From: Fervidicoccaceae archaeon
Lineage (GTDB): Archaea; Thermoproteota; Thermoprotei_A; Sulfolobales; Fervidicoccaceae
Assembly: GCA_038878695.1 (NCBI GenBank)
Contig: JAVZVD010000001.1
Location: forward strand, 62,001-126,000
Direction of reading: 5' to 3'
DNA length: 64,000 nucleotides
Shown here: positions 17,179-26,363 of the stretch, piece by piece
How the letters are laid out: the number at the start of each line of letters is the position of its first letter
Numbering within the stretch: the stretch's first letter is position 1
The notes under the pieces: generated by a model
Seen by the model: only the letters and a program-made list of their open reading frames with translations
The model's database searches: none
What the model was told of the DNA's origin: nothing
Made by a program: the position numbers and the translations under genes

Positions 17179-18056
17179 CCCCCAGCGCCTTCTCTCTCGA
17201 TCTCCTTCAGCGAGGCCAGAGTTCTCAGGACCTTTCTCTTCAGCTCCTCGATCCCTCGCAGCACGATCAGGTCGCAGGGTAGGGCCCCCGTGCCCTCGAT
17301 CTTCAGTATCCTCTTGGTTCCAGAGTACGTTACCTTGAGAGCTCCCGAGCACTTCTTCGCCTCGCAGTACCTCAGCAGCGAGGTGTTCCTGAACCTGGTC
17401 AACTCGATCGTGCCTCTGAGCTCTCTCCTAACGCGCTCGGCCAGCTCGCGGCTCAAGCCCTCGAGGCAGCCCAAGCACTCTTCGAGCTCTTTCTCGCTTA
17501 CTCGGGAAAAGTCGAAGGTCACTCGAGGGACCGCCACGACGACTGCCACCGTGACAGGGCTCCATTTAGCGTGCTCCCTGCCGCGCCCCAGCCTAGCCTC
17601 GGCCTCCAACGCAATGCTCTGTCCCCTGGCCAGCTTCACGATGGGCACGCGGTCGTGCACCGGCCTCACGTCGGGGTCCTCGGGCTTCAAGTCGCCCGAG
17701 TACACTGTCAGCTCGTCTAAGTCGACGTTCTTCACGTCGAGGTAGAGCTTAGTCGTGCAATTCTCGCAATCGACGCACTCTCTACACTCTTCCGGGGGCC
17801 TGTACTTCCTCAGGGCCTCCTCGCTGCGGAGGGGGATCATAGCCAGCCTGTGGGCCAGGACCTCGTCGTGGAGCGCGCTGCTGTTCTCGAGGAACATGAC
17901 GGCGCTCACTGCCATGGTGGGTACCTCCTCAATCACTGCTCTCCTCAGCGCCGCCAACAAATGCAGAGGCACTCCGTCGAAGAGCAGGCTGAGTTTATCC
18001 TCGCTTCTCTCCAGGACCTCGACTCTCCATCCTCCATCTCCGCTTTCTCCGCTCAT
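17175..18056 (-). CDS. rpo3: RNA polymerase subunit Rpo3 (D)
   Basis: 293 aa, homologue of the bacterial alpha N-terminal domain and eukaryotic Rpb3; it nucleates polymerase assembly with Rpo11. LHLLAALRRAVIEEVPTMAV is the alpha-motif helix. A cluster of Cys (CRECVDCENC) lies near residue 88. Some archaeal D subunits carry an iron-sulfur domain, but the four-Cys spacing here is tight and I would not claim a cluster type. The protein is about 25 residues longer than the Sulfolobus form, mainly through the 180-230 region. Confidence 0.93.
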   Translation of the reverse strand: MSGESGDGGWRVEVLERSEDKLSLLFDGVPLHLLAALRRAVIEEVPTMAVSAVMFLENSSALHDEVLAHRLAMIPLRSEEALRKYRPPEECRECVDCENCTTKLYLDVKNVDLDELTVYSGDLKPEDPDVRPVHDRVPIVKLARGQSIALEAEARLGRGREHAKWSPVTVAVVVAVPRVTFDFSRVSEKELEECLGCLEGLSRELAERVRRELRGTIELTRFRNTSLLRYCEAKKCSGALKVTYSGTKRILKIEGTGALPCDLIVLRGIEELKRKVLRTLASLKEIEREGAGG

Positions 18057-18077
18057 CGAAGCCTCAGCTCCTCTGCG

Positions 18078-18479
18078 TCAGACTCTCCTACCCCGTCTTC
18101 CGCCGGGTCTCCTCGTAGTGTCGTGCGGTATCGGCGTCACGTCCTCTATTCTACCTATGACGAAGCCGGCTCTCGCTAGAACCCTAATGGCTGGTTGAGC
18201 TCCGGGTCCCGGGGTCTTGGGGCCGTGCCCCCCCGGGGCTCTGACCCTAATGTGTATCGCCGTGATGCCCTTATCCATTGCCTCTTTGGCCGCTCTCGCC
18301 GCGCAAAGCATAGCGGCATAAGGCGACGGCTTCTCTCTGTCGGCCTTGACCACCATTCCGCCGCTCACTCGAGCGAAGGTCTCGGCTCCGCTGAGGTCGG
18401 TTATGTGGACTATGGTGTTGTTGAGCGAGCTGTAGATGTGAGCCACGCCCCACTTGAGCTCTCTAGAGTGTAGCGACAA
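18078..18479 (-). CDS. rps11: Ribosomal protein S11 (uS11)
   Basis: 133 aa. [21 protein letters not shown], then [20 protein letters not shown] and the C-terminal [11 protein letters not shown] are unmistakable S11 blocks. TTG start preceded by GGTGGTC. It sits between S4 and Rpo3 as in most archaea. Confidence 0.97.
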   Translation of the reverse strand: MSLHSRELKWGVAHIYSSLNNTIVHITDLSGAETFARVSGGMVVKADREKPSPYAAMLCAARAAKEAMDKGITAIHIRVRAPGGHGPKTPGPGAQPAIRVLARAGFVIGRIEDVTPIPHDTTRRPGGRRGRRV

Positions 18480-18505
18480 TCGCGACCACCTTCTGCCTCA
18501 CTACC

Positions 18506-19018
18506 TCAGGCGCTCGGCGCCGCGAGGACCCGCCTCATGGGGCTGTCGGGGAGCAGGTCCACGAGCTCCTCCTCTTCGGGCGAGACGAGGCGGCCGGGGC
18601 TCCTCACCCTCCTCCCACCGATGCCCACGTGGCCGTGTACTATGAGCTGCCTAGCCTCGTGAATGGTCCTCGCCAGCCTCTTCTTGTAGACCACGGTCTG
18701 GAGCCTCCTCTCGAGCACGTGCTCGGCCGTGATAGAGAGCACGTCGTCGAGGCTCGAGGCCTCGCGGAGCAGACCGAGCTTGCGCGTGACCAAGTCGAGC
18801 AGCCTCCTCTCCTCTACGGCTCTGACCTCGAGCGGCAGAGCCAACAGGCTTCTGGCTCTATGCCTCAGCCTCCTAGCCAGGCTAGCGGCGGCCCAGAGCT
18901 CGCGCTTGTTCCTGAGGCCGTACCTCCCCATGAGCTCGAGCTCGTGCTGTAATCTCTCCTTGATCCACGGGTGGCCGGGTCTCTCCCACTTTCTCTTAGG
19001 CTTCTTCGGATCTCCCAT
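18506..19018 (-). CDS. rps4: Ribosomal protein S4 (uS4)
   Basis: 170 aa. Contains the S4 RNA-binding domain, [20 protein letters not shown] then [16 protein letters not shown]. Length fits the archaeal form, which lacks the bacterial zinc-finger N-terminus. ATG start, seven bases after the S13 stop region. Confidence 0.96.
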   Translation of the reverse strand: MGDPKKPKRKWERPGHPWIKERLQHELELMGRYGLRNKRELWAAASLARRLRHRARSLLALPLEVRAVEERRLLDLVTRKLGLLREASSLDDVLSITAEHVLERRLQTVVYKKRLARTIHEARQLIVHGHVGIGGRRVRSPGRLVSPEEEELVDLLPDSPMRRVLAAPSA

Positions 19019-19025
19019 GGCGCCC

Positions 19026-19490
19026 TCACTTCTTGGCCTTGCTCTTCTTCACGCCAACGGTCGGCCCGAATCTGCCCGTGGTCGCGGTCCTCTGCCCTCT
19101 CACTTTCAGGCCTAGCGCGTGTCTTATGCCGCGCCAGCTCTTTATCTTCTTCTCTCGCTCTATGTCCTGTCTCACCTTGAATATTAGGTCAGCACCGACG
19201 AGGTGTAGATCTTCTCCGCTCTCGTAGTCCTTTCTCCTATTGAGCATCCAGCTAGGGACGCCGTACTTGGACGGATCGAGCACCGCGTCCTCCAAGGTCG
19301 CCAGCTCGGCATCGGTGAGCTCGCCTATCTTCCTCGTCGGGTCCATCCCGAGCCTCCTGACGAGGGCCGCCGCTAAGTTCACGCCGATCCCCTTGATGCT
19401 CGCTAAGCCGTGGACTACGTCTAGTTTTCCCTCCAAGTCCACGCCGGCCACTCTGACTATGTGCCTAAATTGTTGAGAGCTCGAGGACAC
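19026..19490 (-). CDS. rps13: Ribosomal protein S13 (uS13)
   Basis: About 154 aa. [32 protein letters not shown] and the C-terminal [16 protein letters not shown] are conserved. I start at GTG 19488-19490 because GAGGAGGTG lies six bases ahead of it. The upstream GTG (19517) coincides with the predicted transcription start, so it is less likely. It is the first gene of the operon running leftward to S2. Confidence 0.94.
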   Translation of the reverse strand: MSSSSQQFRHIVRVAGVDLEGKLDVVHGLASIKGIGVNLAAALVRRLGMDPTRKIGELTDAELATLEDAVLDPSKYGVPSWMLNRRKDYESGEDLHLVGADLIFKVRQDIEREKKIKSWRGIRHALGLKVRGQRTATTGRFGPTVGVKKSKAKK

Positions 19491-19536
19491 CCGGCGCACC
19501 TCCTCGCCATCGGGCACGGTCCTATGCTGCCGCGCT

Positions 19537-19546
19537 TAAAAAGCTG
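19537..19546 (-). promoter_or_regulatory. TATA box for the S13-S4-S11-Rpo3 operon
   Basis: The minus strand reads GCTTTTTAAGCG in the 62-bp gap between L14e and S13. It predicts a start near 19513-19517 and a leader of about 25 nt containing the strong GAGGAGGTG ribosome site. Confidence 0.55.
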
Positions 19547-19552
19547 AGACCG

Positions 19553-19864
19553 TCACCGTGCTCCCCCGAGAAGCTGAGGTCTCGGTCCGATCTTAACGCG
19601 CTGCCGCATGTAGTCCAGGAGCCCCGCTCTCTCTAGGGTCTCCCTCACGATCTCGTCGCCGGCCCCCCTGGGCAAGTCGATCTTCTTGTCGGTGGGCTCC
19701 AGGTGCTCTATGTTGACTCTCCGCCTCCTGACCCCGCTCAATTCCTTGGGGCCCGTCACTAGGACAAAGTCGTCATCTATTATGTCGACTACCACGCACT
19801 TTCTCCCGGCTTCGCGCCCGAGCGTCTTCACGCATATCCTACCGACTTCTATTATCGCGGGCAA
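19553..19864 (-). CDS. rpl14e: Ribosomal protein L14e
   Basis: 103 aa. [27 protein letters not shown] is the N-terminal KOW-like region; [15 protein letters not shown] follows as in other archaea. TTG start after GGTGCTAGGAGA. In related genomes L14e lies with L34e, cmk and cbf5 in one direction. Here it is on the other strand, divergent from L34e, and just ahead of the S13 operon. Confidence 0.92.
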   Translation of the reverse strand: MPAIIEVGRICVKTLGREAGRKCVVVDIIDDDFVLVTGPKELSGVRRRRVNIEHLEPTDKKIDLPRGAGDEIVRETLERAGLLDYMRQRVKIGPRPQLLGGAR

Positions 19865-19978
19865 TCTCCTAGCACCGCCTCTTCGGCCCTTGGAGGGGTA
19901 AGGCTCTTAACCACTCTCCGAGGTGAACTCGCGCCAGCTAATTAACTCTCGCCGCGATCAATCGCTCAGGTGACGCCC

Positions 19979-20251
19979 TTGCCCAGGCCCTCGTACAGGA
20001 CGAGCAGCCTGGCTAGGGTCCACGTGAGGGTCCCGAGCGGAAAAACCGTCGTGCGTTACCGAGCGAGGAAAGCCGGGAGAGCCCAATGTTGTGTCTGTGG
20101 TAGAGAGCTCGCGGGGGTGCCGGCTCTGAGGCCGAGCGAGCTCAGGTCTCTGTCTAAGACCTCGAAGAGGCCGGAGAGGCCGTACGGCGGGGTCCTCTGC
20201 CCGGCGTGCCTGTCGAGGGCGATCAAGGAGGCCGTGCGGGCCTCGAGCTAG
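19979..20251 (+). CDS. rpl34e: Ribosomal protein L34e
   Basis: About 90 aa. The family start MPRPxxRTSSLARVHVRVPSG is obtained from the TTG at 19979, which lies behind a GGTGA ribosome site. The GTG nine bases upstream is part of that site and is unlikely to be the start. Two Cys pairs, CCVC and CPAC, form the zinc ribbon. TAATTAAC at about 19938-19945 is a plausible TATA box for this gene and for cmk and cbf5 behind it. Confidence 0.92.
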   Translation: MPRPSYRTSSLARVHVRVPSGKTVVRYRARKAGRAQCCVCGRELAGVPALRPSELRSLSKTSKRPERPYGGVLCPACLSRAIKEAVRASS

Positions 20252-20295
20252 GTTGCGGGAGGGCTCAGTCCTCCGAGGGCTCGAAGTCGCGGGAG

Positions 20296-20868
20296 ATGGG
20301 GGCGTTGAGGCGGCGAGGCCTTATAATCGCGGTGAGCGGGAGCGCCGGCAGCGGTAAGACCACGTACGCGGCGCATCTATCCAAAGAGCTAGGCCTAAAG
20401 CTCGTCAGCGCCGGGAAGATCTTCAGGAAAATTGCCGAGGAGAGAGGGCTCACGCTCGAGGAGCTCAACAGAGAGGCCCTGGAGAGTCCGAGCGTTGATT
20501 TCCTTATCGAGTCGGAGGTCATCAGGGAGGCGTCGAGCGGCGGAGCGGTCATCGAAGGGCACCTGGCGGCGTGGGCCGTGGCCGGCGTGGCCGATCTGCT
20601 CGTGTTCCTCGACGCACCTCTCGAGGTGAGAGTCTTGAGGATCGCCTCGAGAGAGGGTAGACCCCTCGGCGAGGTCGTCGTCGAGACCACGAAGAGAGAG
20701 CTCCTCGAAGCTCTGAGGTACAAGAAGTTCTATGGGATTGACGTTACGGATCAGGGGTTCTTCCACGTGAAGCTCGACACCTCCCTAGCAAGCGAGGAAG
20801 AGATTAAGGAGACCTTGACGGACCTCGTTAAACGCATCCTGAAGCTCGGCGCCTCGACTACACATTAA
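20296..20868 (+). CDS. cmk: Cytidylate kinase (archaeal type)
   Basis: About 190 aa NMP kinase that phosphorylates CMP/dCMP. P-loop AVSGSAGSGKTT near the start, then VIEGHLAAW and LFLDAPLEVRVLRIASREGR (lid region). ATG at 20296 follows CGCGGGAG; the longer open frame overlaps L34e in the wrong phase. The adjacency L34e-cmk-cbf5 is common in Crenarchaea. Confidence 0.93.
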   Translation: MGALRRRGLIIAVSGSAGSGKTTYAAHLSKELGLKLVSAGKIFRKIAEERGLTLEELNREALESPSVDFLIESEVIREASSGGAVIEGHLAAWAVAGVADLLVFLDAPLEVRVLRIASREGRPLGEVVVETTKRELLEALRYKKFYGIDVTDQGFFHVKLDTSLASEEEIKETLTDLVKRILKLGASTTH

Positions 20869-20908
20869 TTCTCCGCCCGCCCGATAAAAGTCGGCGGGTG
20901 AGAGAGGA

Positions 20909-21989
20909 GTGGACGCGGAGGAGGCGCTCAGGAACATAGATCGCCTGGTCCACGGCTTCTGCGGCGAGAAGAAAGAGTGGGTGGTGCTGATCGACGAGCA
21001 GCTAGATCCCGAGCTCGGGGTCTCGCCGACGGAGAGGAGCCTGAACGATCTCCTGAACCTGGGCGTGATCAACGTCGATAAGCCCCCGGGGCCCACCAGC
21101 CACGAAGTCGTCGCGTGGATCAAGAGGATGCTGGGCGTGAGCAAGGCCGGCCACGGGGGGACCCTCGAGCTCGGCCCCGCGCGAGCGGGTCGAGCGGGGA
21201 GACCCCAAGGTGACCGGCGTCCTCCCGATAGCTCTCGGCAGAGCCACGGCAGTGATGAGAGTCGTAATGGGGTCGGATAAAGAGTACGTGTGCGTTGCGC
21301 AGTTGCACGGAGAAGTCGACGTCGAGGAGATAGAGAGAGTGGCTCGGTACTTCACGGGTCTTATATATCAGAGGCCTCCCGTTAGGTCAAACGTCAAGAG
21401 GACCCTGCGAGTGAGGAGAGTTCGCCGCCTCGAGGTCCTGGAGAAGGTCGACAGGCTCGTCCTCGTGAGGATCTCGTGCGACGCCGGGACCTACGTTAGG
21501 AAGCTGTGCCACGACATGGGAGTGCTGCTGGGGACGGGGGCCCACATGCGCGAGCTGAGACGCACGAGGAGCGGGCCCTTCTCGGAGGATACGTCGCATA
21601 CGCTGCACGAGATAAGCGAGGCCGTCTATGCGTGGAGGTGCCTGGGCGAGGAGGAGATGCTCAGGAAGATCGTTATGCCCGTCGAGGTGGCCGTGTGTCG
21701 CCTCCCTAAGATCGTGCTTAGGCAATCCGCCGTGGCGGCTGTGGCGAACGGAGCCTACTTAGCGATCCCCGGAGTCATGGCATTCACCAGAGACGCGAAG
21801 AGGGGGTCGATGGTCGCTCTGATGACTCCGAAGGCTGAGCTCGTGGCGCTCGGGAGAATCGAGGAGAGCCCCGAGGCTCTGGCCAAGCGGGGGCGGGGCG
21901 TGGTGGCTCGCCCCGAGAGGGTGATAATGTCGCCCGAAGCCTACCCTCGCGCCTGGAGGAGCTCGGGAGAGCTGGGCCGAAACCCTTGA
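20909..21989 (+). CDS. cbf5: Cbf5/TruB-family rRNA pseudouridine synthase, interrupted by an archaeal intron
   Basis: Catalytic subunit of H/ACA RNPs, which convert uridine to pseudouridine in rRNA. The genomic frame is broken inside the catalytic motif: exon 1 reads INVDKPPGPTSHEVVAWIKR then KAGHGGTL, and the expected Asp-Pro-Lys-Val resumes only in another phase 34 bases later. Removing bases 21168-21201 joins CTC-G to AC-CCC-AAG and restores GGTLDPKVTGVLPIALGRAT, giving 348 aa with the catalytic Asp at the junction. The C-terminal PUA domain starts near LPKIVLRQSAVAAVANGAYL. Start is GTG 20909 after GGGTGAG. Without splicing the product would be a useless short peptide. The methyltransferase behind it overlaps the stop (TTGA). 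Confidence 0.93.
21168..21201 (+). other. Bulge-helix-bulge intron in cbf5 (34 nt)
   Basis: The fold is a textbook substrate of the archaeal splicing endonuclease. Bulge 1 is CGA (21166-21168) and bulge 2 is AGA (21200-21202). The central four-pair helix is CCCU (21162-21165) with GGGG (21196-21199). The intron's own stem is GCUCGGCCC (21169-21177) with GGGUCGAGC (21187-21195), nine pairs including one G-U. Outside, GGG (21158-21160) pairs with CCC (21204-21206) across an A-C mismatch. Cutting after the second base of each bulge restores the reading frame exactly. Introns in crenarchaeal cbf5 genes are established knowledge. Confidence 0.93.
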
Positions 21990-22585
21990 TCGAGCACTAC
22001 TACTCGCCGAGGCCTCCGAGGGGTAAGCTGAGGCTGATACTAGATAGCGTCGCCGGGATCCAGCTCAAGCTCTATACGTCTAGCGGGGTCTTCTCCTCGA
22101 GCAGGATAGATCCGGGTACGAGACTACTCCTGGAGCATCTCGTTGTCCCCCCGGAGGGCGCGGTCCTAGACCTAGGCGCTGGGATAGGCGTGATAGGAAT
22201 CTTCGTGGCCAAGGCGAATCCGCGTCTGACGATCTACATGAGCGACGTCAATCGGAGGGCTCTGGAGCTCGCGAGGCTCAACGCTAGAGCTAATAACGTT
22301 GAGGAACGCGTAAGAGTGGTGGAGTCGGACGTATACGATGGATTGAGGGGCCTCAGATTCGCGGCCGTGTACTCCAACCCTCCTCTCTCGGCCGGGTGGA
22401 GAGTTGTCGAGAGGATGATACTCGAGGCCCCCGGGGTGCTCGAGGACGAGGGCTTCATGCAGGCTGTCTTCGCTCGAGGGGAGAGGAGAGCCATCGAGCT
22501 GGGCTCGCGCGTCTTCGAGTCGGTCGAAGTGCTCAAGCGTAAGTCCGGCTACGCGGTCCTCCTCTTTCGAAGACCCTCTCGCTGA
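21986..22585 (+). CDS. RsmC-like class I SAM methyltransferase
   Basis: 199 aa. Motif I is VLDLGAGIGVIGI near residue 60, and motif IV is SNPPLSAG near residue 129, the NPP(Y/L) pattern of N-methyltransferases acting on nucleic-acid bases. Overall layout resembles the catalytic half of RsmC (16S rRNA guanine-N2 methylation), so an RNA target is likely, but the substrate is not proven. The TTG start overlaps the cbf5 stop, tying it to an rRNA-modification context. It overlaps the convergent PGI/PMI gene by 37 nt. Confidence 0.8.
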   Translation: MIEHYYSPRPPRGKLRLILDSVAGIQLKLYTSSGVFSSSRIDPGTRLLLEHLVVPPEGAVLDLGAGIGVIGIFVAKANPRLTIYMSDVNRRALELARLNARANNVEERVRVVESDVYDGLRGLRFAAVYSNPPLSAGWRVVERMILEAPGVLEDEGFMQAVFARGERRAIELGSRVFESVEVLKRKSGYAVLLFRRPSR

Positions 22586-23562
22586 TCGAGAGCTCTTCTA
22601 TACGCGTTGATCTCCGGTGTCTCGACTGGATCCACCCCCGCCGCCTCGGCGAGCTTGATGCTCGTCAGACCCGCTATCCAAGCCCCCCTCAGCATCTCCT
22701 CGAGGAGGCTTCTACCTCTCAGCCTCCAGAGCGCCGGCTCAGACCCGACCGCTTCGGCGAAGCTCTCGACGAGAGCCTCGCACTCGGTGGCGCGGTGGCC
22801 GACTATTCCGATGAATTTGTAATCCCGCTTAGACGCTCTGGCCCAAGCTACCACGGCGTTGTGGCCGGCGTTTGGGAGAGTCTCCAGCAGCGAGAGCCTC
22901 TTGGAGTTCTCGGCCAGCTCCTCGCGCAGCCTCGTCGCCACGACCTCGTAGGGATCGCAGCTGAGTAGCACCGGCGTGGAGCTCCCGATGACCTCAGCGA
23001 GCTCTCTCGACTCCTCCTCGGCTGATACCACATCTGCGAGAGCCTCGTCGGCTCCACTGAGCTCGGGACTTACTCTCACGCCGACGGCCTCTAACGCCCT
23101 CAGGCTGGCCGAGAGCATGAGGGGTAGGCTAGCGCGGGGAAGAAGCCCCCCCGGTAGCCTGACCACGGGGAGGCCTCTCTTCTCCAGCAGCTCCAGCAGA
23201 GGGCCTCCCGACGTTACTCCGATCACTCGAGCTCCTAGCCTCAGGGCGCGCTCCACCGAATGCAGCGTCTCGAGCGTCCTGCCCGAATAACTCAGGGCGA
23301 GGACGAGGGTTCTCTCGTCTACGGGCCCGGGCAGCCCGAGAGACCTGTGAGATATTATTAGGGCCTCCACCTCGCCCCACCTCGCCAACGCCGAGAGGAA
23401 CGCGCCAGCCGAGCCGGAGCCCCCGACTCCCACAGCGTAGATTTTATCGTAGTCTCCTCTCAGAGCCTCCACGCGCTTGTCAACGAGGGAGGAGCCCGCG
23501 ATGTAGAGCTCGCGCCACTTAGCGTAGGCTTCTAGCAGTCGCGAGGGCAAGCGGTCCCGCAC
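22549..23562 (-). CDS. Bifunctional phosphoglucose/phosphomannose isomerase
   Basis: 337 aa double-SIS-domain enzyme interconverting fructose-6-phosphate with glucose-6- or mannose-6-phosphate, as known from Aeropyrum and Pyrobaculum. AVGVGGSGSAGAFL and ALSYSGRTLETL are the first SIS sugar-phosphate loop and Ser/Thr cluster. ETLPNAGHNAVVAW holds the Glu and His that act in catalysis. It is followed further left by GAPDH and PGK, though on the far side of a small plus-strand gene. Mannose-6-phosphate output could also feed glycosylation. Confidence 0.92.
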   Translation of the reverse strand: MRDRLPSRLLEAYAKWRELYIAGSSLVDKRVEALRGDYDKIYAVGVGGSGSAGAFLSALARWGEVEALIISHRSLGLPGPVDERTLVLALSYSGRTLETLHSVERALRLGARVIGVTSGGPLLELLEKRGLPVVRLPGGLLPRASLPLMLSASLRALEAVGVRVSPELSGADEALADVVSAEEESRELAEVIGSSTPVLLSCDPYEVVATRLREELAENSKRLSLLETLPNAGHNAVVAWARASKRDYKFIGIVGHRATECEALVESFAEAVGSEPALWRLRGRSLLEEMLRGAWIAGLTSIKLAEAAGVDPVETPEINAYRRALDQREGLRKRRTA

Positions 23563-23590
23563 TCCACAAAGGCTTGAGCAGGGGGTATAG

Positions 23591-23599
23591 CTTTATATC
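23591..23599 (+). promoter_or_regulatory. TATA box for the 2-TM membrane protein gene
   Basis: CTTTATATC on plus, about 50 nt before the ATG at 23643. It predicts a start near 23620 and a leader that includes GAGGTG at a suitable distance. Confidence 0.6.
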
Positions 23600-23642
23600 A
23601 AGCTGTTTGTACCCAATTGAGGGCCCGAGGTGCCGTCCCTCG

Positions 23643-23909
23643 ATGTCGCGCGATCGCGTTATCGGCTTCTCCCTCATCGCGGTGAGCGTTCTCGTCGTGT
23701 TCTTCTACATCTACGCGCTGTTCACTGAATATGCCTTGATCGTGCTCAAGCTCACGGCGGCGGTGGCGGTCGCCGGCGTCTTCGGGATACTGGCCTGGAT
23801 AGGCTACACGCTCGCCACGACGCCCCCGCCTAAGCCCGTAGAGGAGATAGAGAAGGAGATAGAACAGGAGCTCAAAAAGCTGGATGCAGAAGAGAAGACC
23901 TCCTCGTGA
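23643..23909 (+). CDS. Small two-helix membrane protein of unknown function
   Basis: 88 aa from ATG 23643, chosen because GAGGTG and a good TATA box precede it; an upstream-extended frame would start before transcription. Two hydrophobic segments (about residues 6-26 and 33-55) are followed by a Pro-rich turn TTPPPKP and a charged coiled tail (EEIEKEIEQELKKLDAEE). I do not recognise a family. The layout (two helices in the membrane, acidic helix in the cytoplasm) suggests a membrane anchor for a soluble partner, which is inference only. The neighbours are sugar-phosphate enzymes on the other strand. Confidence 0.7.
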   Translation: MSRDRVIGFSLIAVSVLVVFFYIYALFTEYALIVLKLTAAVAVAGVFGILAWIGYTLATTPPPKPVEEIEKEIEQELKKLDAEEKTSS

Positions 23910-23964
23910 GCCCGAGAATTTTCCTTAAGCGAAAGGTTTGAAAATCCGCCTCTCGAGCGAGCCC

Positions 23965-25008
23965 TCAGGCGATCTCGTGTAGGTAGCCGCGCTTCAGCCC
24001 CAGAGCCCTATCGGTTTTCTCTATAGACGCCGCGGCGCTCACCTCGAGCCGAGTCGAGGCTCTTACCGCGTCCACGTTCTCGGGGACCACTATCGATTCT
24101 TGATGGACGCTCTGCGTCAGAGAGACTTCGTCCCCATCGACCCAGATGCTCTCCTCCCACACGATCAGCTCCGGCACGTCGTAGCGCCTCCTGCCGTAAT
24201 CTCTGAAGAACTCCACGAGCTGTCCTGTGCTGATTATGCTCGTCGCCTCGCTGCTCACTACCAGGATCCTGGGGGTCTCGAGGAAGAGCTCCACGAGGTC
24301 GCGCTTCTCGACTCTCCTCTTGAGCTTGAGCGTGACATGATGCGTGTGCATGAGAGTGGTCGGCACGGCTATGGCCGCCGTCACGATGTCGATCCTCGGC
24401 ATCACCGACTTCACGTCGAGGCCGTGGTGACTCGGGACCTGAGGAGGGTCGAGCACGATGCTGTTGATGGGGCCTCTCGCGTGCTCCTTCGGGTCTGCGC
24501 CGCGCCTAACTATGAAGGCTCTGGCCTTCTCGAGCCCGAAGGCCCTGGCCACCGTGCAGAGCAATCTGAGGAGGCCCGTCGTGTTGCACGAAACGACTCG
24601 TATGCTGCTCTTGCCGAGCGCCTCCTCGTAGTTGCAGAAGGAATTGAACGATATCTCGGCTACTCGAGCCTTCTCGCCGCCCTGAAAGACGGCCCTCACG
24701 CCCCGCTCGGCGTAGATCGGCTTGTACTTCTCGCCCACTCCTCCCGGGGTTGCGTCGACGATCACGTCAACCGATCTCAGCAGGTCGTCGAGCGTCCCTT
24801 TGACCTTGATCCCTCTCTCCTCGAAGTCCTCCGGCTTGCTCCCGGCTACATAGATGTCGTAGCCGCGGGACCTGGCGATGAGGGCCTCGTAGTCCGGCTT
24901 GGTCTTGGCTACCCCCACGAGCTTCATGTCGTCCTGAGCAGCGATCGCCTCAGCGATCCTCTTGCCTATCGTGCCAAATCCGTTGACTCCAACGCGCACC
25001 ATCGCCAA
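23965..25008 (-). CDS. gap: Glyceraldehyde-3-phosphate dehydrogenase, archaeal (type II)
   Basis: 347 aa, phosphorylating NAD(P)-dependent enzyme. VGVNGFGTIGKRIAEAI is the nucleotide fold start. SCNTTGLLRLL carries the catalytic Cys near residue 142. HTHHVTLKL provides the archaeal His motif. It follows pgk with three bases between them, and the TTG start lies eight bases behind GGAGGTG; an ATG two codons on is possible. With PGK it likely works in gluconeogenesis, since archaeal glycolysis often uses non-phosphorylating enzymes (family knowledge). Confidence 0.95.
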   Translation of the reverse strand: MAMVRVGVNGFGTIGKRIAEAIAAQDDMKLVGVAKTKPDYEALIARSRGYDIYVAGSKPEDFEERGIKVKGTLDDLLRSVDVIVDATPGGVGEKYKPIYAERGVRAVFQGGEKARVAEISFNSFCNYEEALGKSSIRVVSCNTTGLLRLLCTVARAFGLEKARAFIVRRGADPKEHARGPINSIVLDPPQVPSHHGLDVKSVMPRIDIVTAAIAVPTTLMHTHHVTLKLKRRVEKRDLVELFLETPRILVVSSEATSIISTGQLVEFFRDYGRRRYDVPELIVWEESIWVDGDEVSLTQSVHQESIVVPENVDAVRASTRLEVSAAASIEKTDRALGLKRGYLHEIA

Positions 25009-25011
25009 GCC

Positions 25012-26268
25012 TCAGCACCTCCACCCTAAGAACCTCTTCGCAGAGAGCTTCAGGGCTTCGAGAGCCGGGAGAGGCTCGCCGGTCAATAGGCTTATCAACG
25101 CTCCGCCGCCGGTGCTTATGTGAACGTTGGGTTTATCTCGGAGCCCGAGCTCCTCGGCCACCATGCCGATGTGGCCCCCGCCTATCAAGAGGAGCGCCCC
25201 CGAGCTCGCCGCAGCCTCAACGAGGGCTCTGGTCCCCCTCCTATATCTTGGATCTTCCACGACCCCCGCCGGCCCGCGCATCACGACTACTTTGGCTCTT
25301 CGGATCTCGTCCGAGTAGGCCTCGATCGTCTCCTCGCCGATGTCACGCACGAGACCCTCCACGCTCCTTGAGGAGCAGCTAGCTATTTCGCTCCCGCGCT
25401 CCACTACGAAGTCCCTCGGCAGTTCCACCGGGGCTCCTCTCTCCAGCAGCCTCCTCGCCGCCTCGAGGAGACGCGGCGCTCCGGCCTTCTCGAGGACCCT
25501 ATAGTTCTCGTGACCCAAGCGGGCGCCGGTGGCCTGCAAGAATAGCTCGGCGACGAGACCTGTCGTGAGGATCTTGTCGGCTACCTTCTTCTCGGCGAGC
25601 TTCTCGATCAGCTTCACGCTATCCTCGAGCTTGCTCCCGCCTAACACGAAGACCTTAGGGCTCATCGACGGATCGAACGCTCTGCTCACCGCCTCGAGCT
25701 CTTTCTGCAGCAGTCTGCCGGCCGCCGAGGGCAACACAGCCGGGAAGCCCACCACGCTGGCGTGGCTTCTGTGGGCCGAGGCGAAAGCGTCGTTCACGTA
25801 AGCATCAAAGAGTTTGTAAAGTCGCTTAACGAAGAGGGACCTGGCGTGGAAGTCAGGATCGCCCTCGATCGATTCCTCCGAGAGAACGCGGAGATTATCT
25901 AGGAGCAGAAGCTCTCCTCTCTTCAGCTCTTTTATCGCGTTTCTGGCCGCAGGCCCTATCACATCGTCGACCCACCTCACCTCTCTCCCGACGAACTCGC
26001 TCAAGGCTACGGCATGAGCTCTGAGCTCAACGAAGTCGCTCGAGCCCGGTCTCCCCTGATGCGACATCGCTACGACGCTGCACCCGCGCTCTATTAGCTC
26101 TCTCAGAGTTGGCACGTGCGCCCGTATCTTCCCGGGATCTAAGATCTCGCCGGTCTCGGCATCGATGGGGACGTTGATGTCAAGCCTCACGAGAATTTTC
26201 TTCCCGTCGGGCTCTATGTCGTCGAGAAGAGGGACGGACAAGCCGCGTATGTTCGAGGCGCTCTGCAC
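25012..26268 (-). CDS. pgk: Phosphoglycerate kinase
   Basis: About 418 aa. KILVRLDINVP near the start, MSHQGRPG, VNDAFASAHRSHASVVGFP, and the C-terminal nucleotide region LIGGGHIGMVAEELG with STGGGALISLLTGE are all standard. I start at GTG 26266-26268, behind GGGGGGTATCC; the earlier TTG at 26286 may lie at the transcription start. Operon with gap. Confidence 0.95.
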   Translation of the reverse strand: MQSASNIRGLSVPLLDDIEPDGKKILVRLDINVPIDAETGEILDPGKIRAHVPTLRELIERGCSVVAMSHQGRPGSSDFVELRAHAVALSEFVGREVRWVDDVIGPAARNAIKELKRGELLLLDNLRVLSEESIEGDPDFHARSLFVKRLYKLFDAYVNDAFASAHRSHASVVGFPAVLPSAAGRLLQKELEAVSRAFDPSMSPKVFVLGGSKLEDSVKLIEKLAEKKVADKILTTGLVAELFLQATGARLGHENYRVLEKAGAPRLLEAARRLLERGAPVELPRDFVVERGSEIASCSSRSVEGLVRDIGEETIEAYSDEIRRAKVVVMRGPAGVVEDPRYRRGTRALVEAAASSGALLLIGGGHIGMVAEELGLRDKPNVHISTGGGALISLLTGEPLPALEALKLSAKRFLGWRC

Positions 26269-26363
26269 GCCCCGGATACCCCCCAAGTACGTCCACTAGC
26301 TGGGGGGAAAAATCTCCGTTTGTTTTCTCCTCGACGGTGCGCGACCGGGTCGATCTCGGCGCT

